Assembly (NCBI GenBank): GCA_043803845.1
Contig: JAZDJT010000035.1
Span: 1-11,775, forward strand
Length of the DNA: 11,775 nucleotides
DNA from: JAZDJT01 sp043803845
GTDB lineage: Bacteria > Patescibacteriota > Minisyncoccia > Minisyncoccales > GCA-002788555
Reading direction: 5' to 3'
Part shown: positions 1-6,675 of the stretch, piece by piece
How positions within the stretch are numbered: position 1 is the stretch's first letter
Layout of the letters: every line of letters starts with the position of its first letter
Translations under genes and position numbers: made by a program
The notes under the pieces: generated by a model
What the model saw: only the letters and a program-made list of their open reading frames with translations
Told to the model about the DNA's origin: nothing
Databases searched by the model: none

Positions 1-375
1 GATATAAAGATAAGGCTAAAGAGCAATATTGTTTTTATCAAGAGAGATGTTTTTGGTCTCTTGGAGTCTGGTCTTGGAGAGCTCAAAGAAAAATATCAGG
101 TGGTCATTTCGGATTTGGCTCCCTCTACTTCGGGTATAAAGGCGGTTGATTCGGAAAAGTCTTTTGAACTCTGCCAAGAAGCTCTAAAAATCGCCCAGAA
201 AGTTTTATTAGCCAATGGTAATTTTGTCTGCAAGATTTTCGAAGGTAAATCAACTAAGGTTTTTATAGAAGAATTAGAAAAGAAACTCTATTTTGTAAAA
301 AGATTCAAGCCCAAAGCTGTAAGTAAAAAAAGTAAAGAGTTTTATATTATCGGAAAAAATCTTAGAATAACTTAA
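1..375 (+). CDS. rlmE: 23S rRNA (uridine-2'-O-)methyltransferase RlmE/FtsJ, 5'-truncated by window edge
   Basis: C-terminal ~124 codons of an FtsJ-fold SAM-dependent methyltransferase. In E. coli this family methylates the 2'-O of U2552 in the A-loop of 23S rRNA. The frame is open from base 1, so the true start lies upstream of the window; the TTG at 61 is internal. Visible landmarks are the SDLAPSTSG segment, with D38 of the visible frame matching the catalytic Asp. There is also a VCKIFEG strand (K78, catalytic Lys) and SKEFYIIG near the C-terminus (E113, catalytic Glu). Only the N-terminal Lys of the K-D-K-E tetrad and the SAM-binding glycine loop are missing, because they lie outside the window. 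The reading frame ends in TAA, 5 bp before the pseudopilin start, which suggests cotranscription. Identity is firm from motif order; the exact target nucleotide in this organism is inferred. Confidence 0.9.
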   Translation, partial: DIKIRLKSNIVFIKRDVFGLLESGLGELKEKYQVVISDLAPSTSGIKAVDSEKSFELCQEALKIAQKVLLANGNFVCKIFEGKSTKVFIEELEKKLYFVKRFKPKAVSKKSKEFYIIGKNLRIT

Positions 376-380
376 ACTCC

Positions 381-896
381 ATGAGTACTTTTTTTAAAAA
401 TCGGGGCTTTACGTTGATAGAAATACTAGTAAGCATAGCTATTTTGGTTATTTTGGCCGGCGTCATCCTGATGGCCTACCCAATAATGATAGAGAAAGCT
501 AAGGTCTCCAAGGCCCGTGCTGAGATTAAGGACATTTATAATGCCATCTCGATGCTGGAGATAGATAGCAATGAATGGTTAGGGCATAAAATGCCTAGAA
601 TAAAGGAGTGCGGTATCAATAATAATGAAATATGCTCCGATGGTTGTCTTTATAATTTGAGCGATTGTGAATCAGGGATTGTGTGTAACCCTCCTGCACC
701 CAATGATTATTTTAACTGGAAGGGTCCATACCTGGAAGAAATCTCCCAAGATCCATGGGGTAACGAATATTTTTTTGACACAGATTACGATACCGAAGAC
801 GGTTGCTCGGTTGTCGTCGGTTCTTACGGCCCCAACGGCATAGGCCTTAATCAGTATGACGAAGATGATATCATCTATGTTATTCCTTCTCAGTAA
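381..896 (+). CDS. GspG-like type II secretion/type IV pilus pseudopilin (prepilin)
   Basis: 171-aa prepilin. A short basic leader (MSTFFKNRG) precedes the prepilin peptidase site G9/F10, giving a mature N-terminus FTLIE with the conserved Glu at +5 (E14). A hydrophobic helix follows at roughly residues 11-33, then an amphipathic helix. The C-terminal part carries DPWGNEY (124-130) and a GSYGPNGIG...DEDDI stretch. Both resemble the GspG major pseudopilin core and its acidic calcium-binding end. The protein should be processed by PilD and sit in the inner membrane or a (pseudo)pilus. The middle region holds five cysteines between residues 77 and 102, with a sixth at 142, which is unusual for GspG and suggests disulfide stabilisation outside the cell. 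The start ATG lies 5 bp after rlmE and has no Shine-Dalgarno motif. It could be a minor pilin of a type IV pilus rather than a secretion pseudopilin. Confidence 0.85.
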   Translation: MSTFFKNRGFTLIEILVSIAILVILAGVILMAYPIMIEKAKVSKARAEIKDIYNAISMLEIDSNEWLGHKMPRIKECGINNNEICSDGCLYNLSDCESGIVCNPPAPNDYFNWKGPYLEEISQDPWGNEYFFDTDYDTEDGCSVVVGSYGPNGIGLNQYDEDDIIYVIPSQ

Positions 897-958
897 TTGT
901 GTTGATGGAGTAAGGAATTGTATGTCGTAGCTAAAAACTTCAAAGCGATTTAATTTTT

Positions 959-3505
959 ATGAGGTTTTCAAAATACACCAGAGAGGACGTGAGGGAGATT
1001 TTTGAAGAATTCGCCAGCGGCTATGAAGGAATTTCCGACAAGGAGGCAGAAAAAAGATTAAGTAATTACGGTCCTAACGAAATAAAAACCAGAGGAACGA
1101 CTCTTTGGAATGTCTTTTTTGGGCAATTTAAATCGCCCTTTTTCTACCTTCTTTTGGCAGCGGCGATAATCGCTTTTTTGGTGGATGAAAAAATAAACAG
1201 TGTCTTTATCTTGGTGTTTGTTTCTATTAACGTCACTTTGGGATTTTTGCAGGAGACGCGAGCTGAAAAAGCACTGCTCCTCTTAAAAAAATATATTCCC
1301 TCCAAGACGAGAGTTTTAAGGGAAGGTGTCGAGAAAACTATCGATAAAAAATTTTTAGTTCCCGGAGACGTAGTTTTACTTGAAGCCGGCGATATCGCTC
1401 CCGCCGACTTAAGAATTTTGAAACTGGAAAATGTTCTGGTGGATGAGTCAGTCTTGAGCGGGGAATCGGTGTCGGTACCCAAGATTAACAATTCTCTCTC
1501 AAAAGGAGCGACGGAGATTTTTGAGGCGAAAAACATGATTTTTGCCGGCACTTCGTTAATTTCAGGAGAAGTTGAGGGCATAGTTATAGGAAGCGGCAGA
1601 GGAACGATTCTCGGAGAGATTACAAAATTAGTTGCCGAGATAAATCGTGAGAGTGCTTACGAGAAAAACCTGAGCAATCTTTCTAGGGTAATTTTGAGGA
1701 TAGTCTTATTATCGATTTCCCTGATATTTTTTGCCAATCTTGCAATCAAAGGCAGCAAGAATATTTTTGATTTTCTCATTTTTTGCATCGCTCTGGTGGT
1801 GAGCATATTGCCGGAGGCCTTGCCGGTGGTGGTCACTTTCGCGCTCTCCGAAGGCTCTCTAAAATTAGCACGGGAGAAAGTAGTGGTGAGAAGACTCTCG
1901 GCAGTGGAAGACTTGGGAGACATTGATATCCTCTGTGCCGACAAGACGGGTACTCTTACGGAGAATAAACTAAGGTTGGAAAATATTTTCTCGTATGACA
2001 GGAAAAGATGCCTTTTGTACGGCCTTCTGGCCTCATCATATATACGAGAAGAAATTGAATCAACCCTTAATCCTTTTGACACTGCCCTCGTGGAGAAAGC
2101 GGATTCAAGGATTAAAGAATCTCTTAAAAAATTCAGAGAGATAGACGAAATACCTTTCGATTCTTTCAGGTTCAGAAATAGCGTTCTTTTAGAAGACGAA
2201 AGCGGTAATCTGATTTTAATTGTCAGGGGAGCTCCCGAGAAAATTTTGGAACTTTCTTCGGATTATCTCAATGGGGGAAATCCCCAGGAGATAAAAAAGA
2301 GCCTGGAGGAGGAGGGCAACAGGGGAAGAAGGGTTTTGGCAGTCGCTTTCAAGAGAATTTTAAAGAGGAATATCTCCGAGAAAGACGAGAAGGATTTAAC
2401 CTTTTTAGGCTATTTTTCATTTTACGACCCCCTAAAGGAGACAGCTGAGGAATCGATAAACCTCGCGAGAAAGCTGGGTTTGAAAATCAAACTCATTACC
2501 GGTGACAGCAAAGAGGTATCCGGTTATATAGGGAAGGAAATAAACCTCATAAAAAATTCTGAAAAAGTGATTTTAGGAGAAGAACTGGAAAGGTTATCTC
2601 GAGATGATTTTATTAAAGCTTGTGAGTCATTCTCGGTCTTTGCCCGAATCTCGCCCCGCACCAAATATAAGATTGTGGAGGCTCTTCAAAAAAAATGCGA
2701 AGTGGGATTTCTAGGAGAGGGCATCAATGACGCACCGGCCCTGAAAGCGGCAAACCTCGCCATCGCCGTCGAGGGAGCCGCCGATGTCTCCCGAGAGGTT
2801 TCCGATATTATTCTGCTGAAAAAAGACTTGAAGGTTATAATCAAAGGCATAGAACAAGGCAGGAATATTTTTTCCAATGTCAACAAATACATAAAATGTA
2901 CACTGGCTAGCAATTTTGGTAATTTTGTTTCGATAGCAATAATATCCCTTTTCATTCCTTTCTTGCCGATGCTGCCTCTGCAGATACTATTGGTTAATCT
3001 ACTCTCCGATTTCCCCTTGATTTCCATAGCCTCCGACAGGGTTGACGCGGAAGAGCTCAAGAGACCGAAATTTTATCAGCTGGATAAAATGATTCCGCTT
3101 GTCGTTGCCTTGGCGCTGGTCAGTACGGTTTTTGACTTTACTTTCTTTAGTATTTTTCGCAAATCATCAGAAACAACTCTTCAGACCGTGTGGTTTATTG
3201 AAAGCATTCTCACGGAAATAATTCTGATATTTTCTATTAGGACTTCTCACTTTTTTCTCAAGACAAAATTCCCCAGCCCTCAGTTGCTTTTAAGTTCCAT
3301 CTTCGCAATAGCTTTGACAATCTTTTTGCCCTTTACTGATTTTGGGCGGAGAGTTTTCCACTTTAACCTACCTTCTCTCGGTTCTTTACTTATTGTTATT
3401 TCTTTGGCCCTTGGATATTTTCTCACTAGCGAAATAGTAAAACTAGCCTTTTTCCGACTTAAGGCAAAAAACTCTCTTGGTAAAAAGATATCGAGAGGAA
3501 ATTAG
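959..3505 (+). CDS. P-type cation-transporting ATPase, MgtA-like (P3B-type)
   Basis: 848-aa P-type ATPase. The cation_ATPase_N domain (about 5-75) is followed by the M1-M2 helices. The A-domain has LSGES (166-170, E169 needed for dephosphorylation) and M4 has PEALP (285-289). The phosphorylation motif is DKTGTLT, with phospho-acceptor D328. The N-domain RGAPE is at 423-427 and the TGD motif at 514-516. The hinge reads GEGINDAPAL (586-595), and M5-M10 complete the membrane domain. The M4 sequence, the FLPMLPL...NLLSD (M6, N680/D684) stretch and the D-x-VD that follows resemble bacterial MgtA/MgtB magnesium importers more than SERCA-type calcium pumps; Mg2+ transport is inferred. Glu587 replaces the first, nearly invariant Asp of GDGxNDAP. 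The start is supported by a normal family N-terminus; no SD is visible, only an A/T-rich leader. It is convergent with the downstream minus-strand gene, 23 bp away. Confidence 0.92.
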   Translation: MRFSKYTREDVREIFEEFASGYEGISDKEAEKRLSNYGPNEIKTRGTTLWNVFFGQFKSPFFYLLLAAAIIAFLVDEKINSVFILVFVSINVTLGFLQETRAEKALLLLKKYIPSKTRVLREGVEKTIDKKFLVPGDVVLLEAGDIAPADLRILKLENVLVDESVLSGESVSVPKINNSLSKGATEIFEAKNMIFAGTSLISGEVEGIVIGSGRGTILGEITKLVAEINRESAYEKNLSNLSRVILRIVLLSISLIFFANLAIKGSKNIFDFLIFCIALVVSILPEALPVVVTFALSEGSLKLAREKVVVRRLSAVEDLGDIDILCADKTGTLTENKLRLENIFSYDRKRCLLYGLLASSYIREEIESTLNPFDTALVEKADSRIKESLKKFREIDEIPFDSFRFRNSVLLEDESGNLILIVRGAPEKILELSSDYLNGGNPQEIKKSLEEEGNRGRRVLAVAFKRILKRNISEKDEKDLTFLGYFSFYDPLKETAEESINLARKLGLKIKLITGDSKEVSGYIGKEINLIKNSEKVILGEELERLSRDDFIKACESFSVFARISPRTKYKIVEALQKKCEVGFLGEGINDAPALKAANLAIAVEGAADVSREVSDIILLKKDLKVIIKGIEQGRNIFSNVNKYIKCTLASNFGNFVSIAIISLFIPFLPMLPLQILLVNLLSDFPLISIASDRVDAEELKRPKFYQLDKMIPLVVALALVSTVFDFTFFSIFRKSSETTLQTVWFIESILTEIILIFSIRTSHFFLKTKFPSPQLLLSSIFAIALTIFLPFTDFGRRVFHFNLPSLGSLLIVISLALGYFLTSEIVKLAFFRLKAKNSLGKKISRGN

Positions 3506-3528
3506 AGGATTCGATTGAGCATTATCGT

Positions 3529-4638
3529 TTAGAGTTTTTCGTATTTCAGAAGAGGAATTTCCTGGAACCATCTATACTTCCATTCGTAACTATTCTGCAG
3601 AAAATCGATTTTTTTCATGCCCAAAGAGAGCGCGTCTTCTATCTCAAAAAGGTTGATGAAGTTGCCGATGCCAGAAAAATTTTTAACGTCGTAGCCGCAC
3701 TTGACCGCGTAGTAACAATCATTGAATAGAGCGATTAAATCAACGCCGGCGATTTTATCGTTGACTCTCACGGAAACCATTCTTATTTTGTAAGATTTCC
3801 CGGCTAATTTTATTACTTGGCGGAACGTCTCTATCCTCCGAGGGTCTTCCCAGTCTGCTTTTTCGCCCTTTTGCATAAGCCTTTCTTTACTCAGCCTTAC
3901 CAAGTGCTCAAAATCAGAAAAATTGTCAACAACTATTTTAGGATTTTGTCTTTCGATGCGCCTCCTGTCTTTTCTTAGGTCGTGGCGCCGATTTTTCTTG
4001 AGTCTCATCAAGAAATCTTCCGAGCTTTTTATGTCTTGAAGATTTAAAACGTATTTTGAGTCGTCTGGCTCAAAGCATGAAGATTCGGCTGGGGTCATGC
4101 CGGGAATGTTTTGGTTTATGGCGTTTAGTAATAAAGGCTTTGGCGCCAAGCGCAATAGTAAGGGTATGAGGGATGGCTGTTTTACAAAAAAGCTGTTTCC
4201 TTCTTGCCAATCGCTCCCGAACCAGAAATATTTTTTCTTATCTTCTTCGTACCAGAGCGGCAGAAGGGCTAGATTTTCCTTATCTTTTTTAATCAAGATG
4301 AAATAGAGAAGAGGTTTGTAAGCAAGATAGAAAGCAAAACGAAATTCCCAGGTGTCAAAGAGGGATTCCCCAGGACTGAATTCTCTCCATAAATTAAAGC
4401 ATTTATCAACGTCAGAAATCACCTCAATCCGGATGTTCTCAAAAGTATCAAGATACTTATTCTCGGGATGCCCAGAGATACAGGTCGTGATTTTCCCCTC
4501 CATCAAAAAAGAGCCTGCTTTGAACAAAGGCTCATTTTTTATGCCCCGATCTTTTTCTTTGTTGTGGATTAAAAACCTATCCGGAGGTTCATCTCCCCCT
4601 TCACCTAATGAAGGAGAAGATATTTTTTGGGTACCCAT
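3529..4638 (-). CDS. BioF2-like GNAT-fold acyltransferase (Acetyltransf_6 type)
   Basis: 369-aa ORF on the minus strand resembling the BioF2-like/FemAB-related GNAT superfamily. A strongly basic helix (LKKNRRHDLRKDRRR, about 213-227) precedes the second GNAT half. The C-terminal part (about 285-360) has the typical beta-strand/helix pattern, with YYAVKCGYD, then a helix ending SLGMKKIDFLQ and YEWKYRW. Relatives transfer acyl or aminoacyl groups to sugars, peptidoglycan or lipids, often in surface polysaccharide loci; the substrate here is unknown. The start is uncertain. ATG at 4638 gives the longest ORF, about 33 nt from a predicted start site. The first 45 residues look unfolded and coincide with a structured leader ending in a terminator-like hairpin. 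ATG at 4503 (M46), directly after its U-tract, would give a 324-aa protein that fits the family better. Neither start has an SD. Confidence 0.75.
   Translation of the reverse strand: MGTQKISSPSLGEGGDEPPDRFLIHNKEKDRGIKNEPLFKAGSFLMEGKITTCISGHPENKYLDTFENIRIEVISDVDKCFNLWREFSPGESLFDTWEFRFAFYLAYKPLLYFILIKKDKENLALLPLWYEEDKKKYFWFGSDWQEGNSFFVKQPSLIPLLLRLAPKPLLLNAINQNIPGMTPAESSCFEPDDSKYVLNLQDIKSSEDFLMRLKKNRRHDLRKDRRRIERQNPKIVVDNFSDFEHLVRLSKERLMQKGEKADWEDPRRIETFRQVIKLAGKSYKIRMVSVRVNDKIAGVDLIALFNDCYYAVKCGYDVKNFSGIGNFINLFEIEDALSLGMKKIDFLQNSYEWKYRWFQEIPLLKYEKL
4505..4540. terminator. Bidirectional intrinsic terminator-like hairpin inside/ahead of the acyltransferase 5' end
   Basis: Inverted repeat GAGCCT (4511-4516) / AGGCTC (4528-4533) with an 11-nt loop. 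It is flanked by six A's (4505-4510) on one side and ATTTTTT (4534-4540) on the other, so both strands read as hairpin plus U-tract. On the minus strand the U6 ends two bases before ATG 4503. This placement suggests an attenuator or the 3' end of a short RNA rather than ordinary coding sequence, although the long ORF from 4638 reads through it. Confidence 0.55.
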
Positions 4639-4671
4639 TGCTTCAATAAAAATTTATATCGGCCCATTTCT
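4505..4671 (-). promoter_or_regulatory. Candidate structured leader / attenuator RNA upstream of the acyltransferase
   Basis: About 167 nt from the predicted start site (~4671) to the terminator U-tract. An outer helix pairs 4667-4658 with 4550-4541 (8 bp around a GG/GG internal loop). Inside it, hairpin A pairs 4620-4609 with 4603-4592: 12 consecutive pairs, two of them G-U, with a 5-nt loop. Hairpin B pairs 4589-4585 with 4578-4574 around a CCGGAU loop. A terminator-like hairpin (4533-4511) plus U6 follows. An aptamer-like fold followed by a terminator immediately before an ATG is the layout of a transcription-attenuating riboswitch or leader. No known riboswitch class was recognised. Alternatives are a stand-alone small RNA, or simply coding sequence for a 45-residue N-terminal tail. 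The pairing was worked out by eye only. Confidence 0.4.
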
Positions 4672-4677
4672 TTATTA

Positions 4678-4705
4678 ATTATAAGTCCTTCAATCGGCTT
4701 GTCAA
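4678..4705 (-). promoter_or_regulatory. Strong sigma70-type promoter, minus strand
   Basis: On the minus strand a consensus -35 TTGACA (4705-4700) is followed after exactly 16 bp by a consensus -10 TATAAT (4683-4678). This predicts a start near 4671, driving the structured leader and the acyltransferase gene. Two perfect hexamers at near-optimal spacing, in intergenic DNA and directed at the only minus-strand gene, make this a convincing call. Confidence 0.75.
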
Positions 4706-4747
4706 TGAGATTTTCTGGGAGAAGCAAAATGAGCAGATTTTCTCATT
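4704..4747. repeat. Imperfect direct and inverted repeats at the divergent promoter
   Basis: An element AATGAG-(A)-TTTTCT at 4704-4716 recurs as AATGAG-(CAGA)-TTTTCT at 4728-4743. In addition AATGAGA (4704-4710) has its inverted copy TCTCATT at 4741-4747. The first copy overlaps the -35 of the minus-strand promoter and the second lies just upstream of it, so this could be a repressor or activator site. AT-rich chance repetition is also possible. Confidence 0.3.
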
Positions 4748-4763
4748 TGGCGATGGAAATTTG

Positions 4764-4792
4764 CTCGTTAGAAAACCAGTTTTTCTAGCGAG
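4764..4792. repeat. 12-bp inverted repeat (hairpin/operator candidate) upstream of the pilB/gspE-type gene
   Basis: The arms at 4764-4775 and 4781-4792 pair over 12 positions (11 Watson-Crick and one T-G) around a 5-nt loop CCAGT. No T-tract follows on the plus strand, so it does not look like a terminator. It ends 6 bp upstream of the predicted plus-strand -35, a position suited to an operator or a cruciform between the two divergent promoters. Confidence 0.4.
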
Positions 4793-4798
4793 GTTTAC

Positions 4799-4827
4799 TT
4801 GAATTATCAATAAATAGAAAGTAGAAT
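4799..4827 (+). promoter_or_regulatory. Probable promoter for the type IV pilus/secretion ATPase gene
   Basis: TTGAAT (4799-4804, 4/6 of the -35 consensus) is followed after 17 bp by TAGAAT (4822-4827, 5/6 of the -10 consensus). The predicted start is near 4834, about 29 nt before ATG 4863. It is divergent from the minus-strand promoter at 4678-4705. The leader has no SD. Confidence 0.5.
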
Positions 4828-4862
4828 AGAATATTAAAAGTAAAGTTTATAGACTTTTCGAT

Positions 4863-6527
4863 ATGGCCGCCCAACGAAAAAAAGAGAAAGAGAGTAAAGA
4901 AGCCTTATCTGTTCTACATCGTCAACAAGAAGAGGCCCGGACGAGAGAATTAGCTATAAAATACGACCTGCCTTATATTAATCTTGTTGTGTCTCCGATT
5001 GACCTTGACGCGTTATCTTTGGTTACCGAGGGGAAAGCTCGGGTGGGTCTTTTTGTGACTTTTCAGAAGAAAGGAGAGAAAATAGCTATGGCGACCACCA
5101 ATCCCGAGGAGAAACTGCTGGTTGAGTCCATCGATGACTTTAAGAAGAAGGGTTTTATTGTAGAGCTTTTCGTTTGCTCGATGACCTCGCTCTCCAAGAC
5201 TTTCGAAGAATACAGAAAAGTTCCTTTGCCAACCAAAGAAATCGTGGGAAAGATTGAAATCTCCCACCAGTTTTTGCAGAAGATAAAAGGAGAAATAAAT
5301 ACAATAGAAGAATTGAGGGTGAAATTGAGAGATGTGGAAAAGAGAGAAAAGAGTTTGATCCTCGAATCGATTATCGCGGCGGCGTTGAAGTTTAACGCCT
5401 CAGATATTCATATTGAACCCTCCGAAGAAACGGCCAAAATTCGTTATCGACTCGATGGCGTTTTATACGACATTTTTCTCTTAGAGAGAAGCACTTACAA
5501 CTTTCTACTCTCGCGTGTGAAGCTCTTGTCCTCTATGAAAATCAACGTTCATAATATTGCTCAAGACGGGAGATTCACTATAGCGGCAGAACCGCAAGAG
5601 ATAGAGGTGAGGGTTTCGGTTGTGCCGGGTGATGCTGGCGAAGATATAGCCATGAGAATTTTGAACCCGGAAATGATACTCTCGATTAATGACTTGGGGT
5701 TGCATCCTTGGCACAGGAAAAATTTGTTGTACCAAATGAAAAAACCTCAAGGTATGATTTTGACCTGCGGCCCAACCGGTTCCGGTAAAACCACTACTCT
5801 GTATGCCTGTTTAAAATATATTTCTTCGCCTGGAATAAAAGTTATTACTATAGAAAACCCGATTGAATATAAGCTGGAGGGCATACAGCAGACGCAAGCC
5901 GATCCGGAGAAAGGTTATGATTTCGCAAGCGCCTTAAGAGCAACGTTGAGGCAGGATCCCGATATGGTCTTAGTCGGTGAAATTAGGGATAGGGAGACGG
6001 CTGAAACCGCCATACAAGCGGCTCTCACCGGTCACTTGGTTTTTTCCACCCTGCACACCAACGACGCCGCCGGCATAATTCCAAGGTTAATCGAAATGGG
6101 CGCTTCTCCGACCAGCATAGCCCCGGCTATTAACCTCGCCATCGCCCAACGACTCTTACGGAGGATTTGCAAAAAGTGCGCTAAAAAAATTGCTCCTTCA
6201 AAGGATCTGTCTTTGAAAATTGAAAAAAACCTTAGCAACCTCTCGCCTGAAATCGTACCAAGTCTTAACGACATCAAATTTTTTCAGGCCCAGGGTTGTT
6301 CAGAATGCCACAACAGCGGTTATAAAGGAAGGATAGGCATTTATGAAATGTTCCAGGTGACAGACAAGATAGAAGAGGCTGTTCTGTCCTATCCCTCCAT
6401 ATCTAAGATGAAGAAATTGGCGATTGAAGAAGGCATGATTACCATTCAGCAGGATGGCATCTTGAGAGTTCTTGAAGGCATAACCACAATAGCCGAGCTA
6501 GAGACAGTCACCGGCCCACTGGAGTGA
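4863..6527 (+). CDS. PilB/GspE-family type IV pilus / type II secretion assembly ATPase
   Basis: 554-aa hexameric secretion ATPase that powers pilin or pseudopilin polymerisation at the cytoplasmic face of the inner membrane. A charged, probably helical start (1-30) leads into a compact GspE/MshEN-like N-terminal domain (about 30-125). The conserved N2 domain follows, with SDIHIEPSEE (180-189) and RYRLDGV (194-200). The Walker A motif is GPTGSGKT (303-310). The Asp box contains ENPIEY (331-336), and Walker B is MVLVGEIRD, with E373 catalytic. The His box is STLHTNDA (395-402). A zinc-binding tetracysteine site is formed by C436/C439 and C479/C482, typical of PilB/GspE and absent from PilT. 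Length is normal. No pilC, pilT or prepilin peptidase gene is adjacent; the only other pilus-type gene visible is the pseudopilin at 381. Motifs do not separate PilB from GspE. Confidence 0.93.
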   Translation: MAAQRKKEKESKEALSVLHRQQEEARTRELAIKYDLPYINLVVSPIDLDALSLVTEGKARVGLFVTFQKKGEKIAMATTNPEEKLLVESIDDFKKKGFIVELFVCSMTSLSKTFEEYRKVPLPTKEIVGKIEISHQFLQKIKGEINTIEELRVKLRDVEKREKSLILESIIAAALKFNASDIHIEPSEETAKIRYRLDGVLYDIFLLERSTYNFLLSRVKLLSSMKINVHNIAQDGRFTIAAEPQEIEVRVSVVPGDAGEDIAMRILNPEMILSINDLGLHPWHRKNLLYQMKKPQGMILTCGPTGSGKTTTLYACLKYISSPGIKVITIENPIEYKLEGIQQTQADPEKGYDFASALRATLRQDPDMVLVGEIRDRETAETAIQAALTGHLVFSTLHTNDAAGIIPRLIEMGASPTSIAPAINLAIAQRLLRRICKKCAKKIAPSKDLSLKIEKNLSNLSPEIVPSLNDIKFFQAQGCSECHNSGYKGRIGIYEMFQVTDKIEEAVLSYPSISKMKKLAIEEGMITIQQDGILRVLEGITTIAELETVTGPLE

Positions 6528-6528
6528 T

Positions 6529-6549
6529 GTTTAATTAACCTAATTAAAC
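6529..6549. repeat. Perfect AT-rich inverted repeat after the secretion ATPase gene
   Basis: GTTTAATTA (6529-6537) and TAATTAAAC (6541-6549) form a perfect 9-bp stem around a 3-nt ACC loop, starting 2 bp after the stop codon. On the plus strand it is followed by A7, not T's, so it is a poor intrinsic terminator for the ATPase gene. It may still protect the mRNA 3' end, and it directly abuts the U-tract of the minus-strand small RNA. Confidence 0.45.
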
Positions 6550-6669
6550 AAAAAAACTGCGGGTAGAGATTACTTCCAGGAGAAATAAATTAGGAATTTT
6601 TTCCGAGGAACAGATTAGTTTTCACCCGTCTGTCCTGGGCTAGGAAAAAAATCCATCTACTCGCAGCTT
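6550..6669 (-). ncRNA. Candidate independent structured small RNA, ~120 nt
   Basis: On the minus strand a promoter (6704-6676) predicts a start at about 6669. From there the RNA runs to a seven-U tract (6556-6550). Its ends pair: 6666-6656 with 6567-6557, 10 of 11 positions, with one A-C mismatch. The closing helix directly abuts U7, so it doubles as a rho-independent terminator. Inside are a CCAGG/CCUGG helix (6638-6634 with 6580-6576), a hairpin ACAGA/UCUGU (6633-6629 with 6614-6610), a small GGAA/UUCC hairpin (6604-6601 with 6596-6593), and a short GGA/UCC hairpin near the 5' side. Beyond the terminator lies only antisense pilB-type sequence, so it is not an mRNA leader. It lacks the SRP GGAAG...GCAGC core, and I do not recognise it as 6S, tmRNA or RNase P RNA. 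Function unknown; pairing judged by eye. Confidence 0.5.
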
Positions 6670-6675
6670 TACCAT

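Noticed and set aside
61..375. TTG at 61 as the start of the RlmE gene
   Set aside because: The frame is open and homologous-looking from base 1, and the protein would lack the SAM-binding loop; it is a window-edge truncation, not a short gene.
907..958. Possible promoter ahead of the P-type ATPase gene (TTGATG at 902-907)
   Set aside because: No acceptable -10 lies 16-18 bp downstream (the nearest, TAGCTA, is 20 bp away), so it is not called.
1144..3060. Three antisense ORFs within the P-type ATPase gene
   Set aside because: Serine-rich shadow frames with no motifs; the plus strand encodes an intact ATPase throughout.
4571..4600. Resemblance of the leader segment GATGAACCTCCGGATAGG to the TPP riboswitch TGAACCTGATCTGGATAAT region
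   Set aside because: The other required TPP elements (CTGAGA and the GCGnAGGGA end) are absent, so the short match is treated as chance.
4352..4678. Plus-strand ORF of 108 codons opposite the acyltransferase start, and a 69-codon ORF at 4097-4306
   Set aside because: Both are antisense to the better supported minus-strand gene, with no recognisable domain, and have low-complexity translations typical of shadows.
6557..6666. The small RNA read on the plus strand (its closing helix is 11/11 with one G-U pair there)
   Set aside because: No U-tract follows on the plus strand and no plus promoter is seen, while the minus strand has both a promoter and U7.
6550..6669. Assignment of the small RNA to SRP RNA, 6S RNA or tmRNA
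   Set aside because: It lacks the SRP GGAAG/GCAGC core, the long rod with a central bubble of 6S at usual length, and tRNA-like ends; no family name can be supported by eye.
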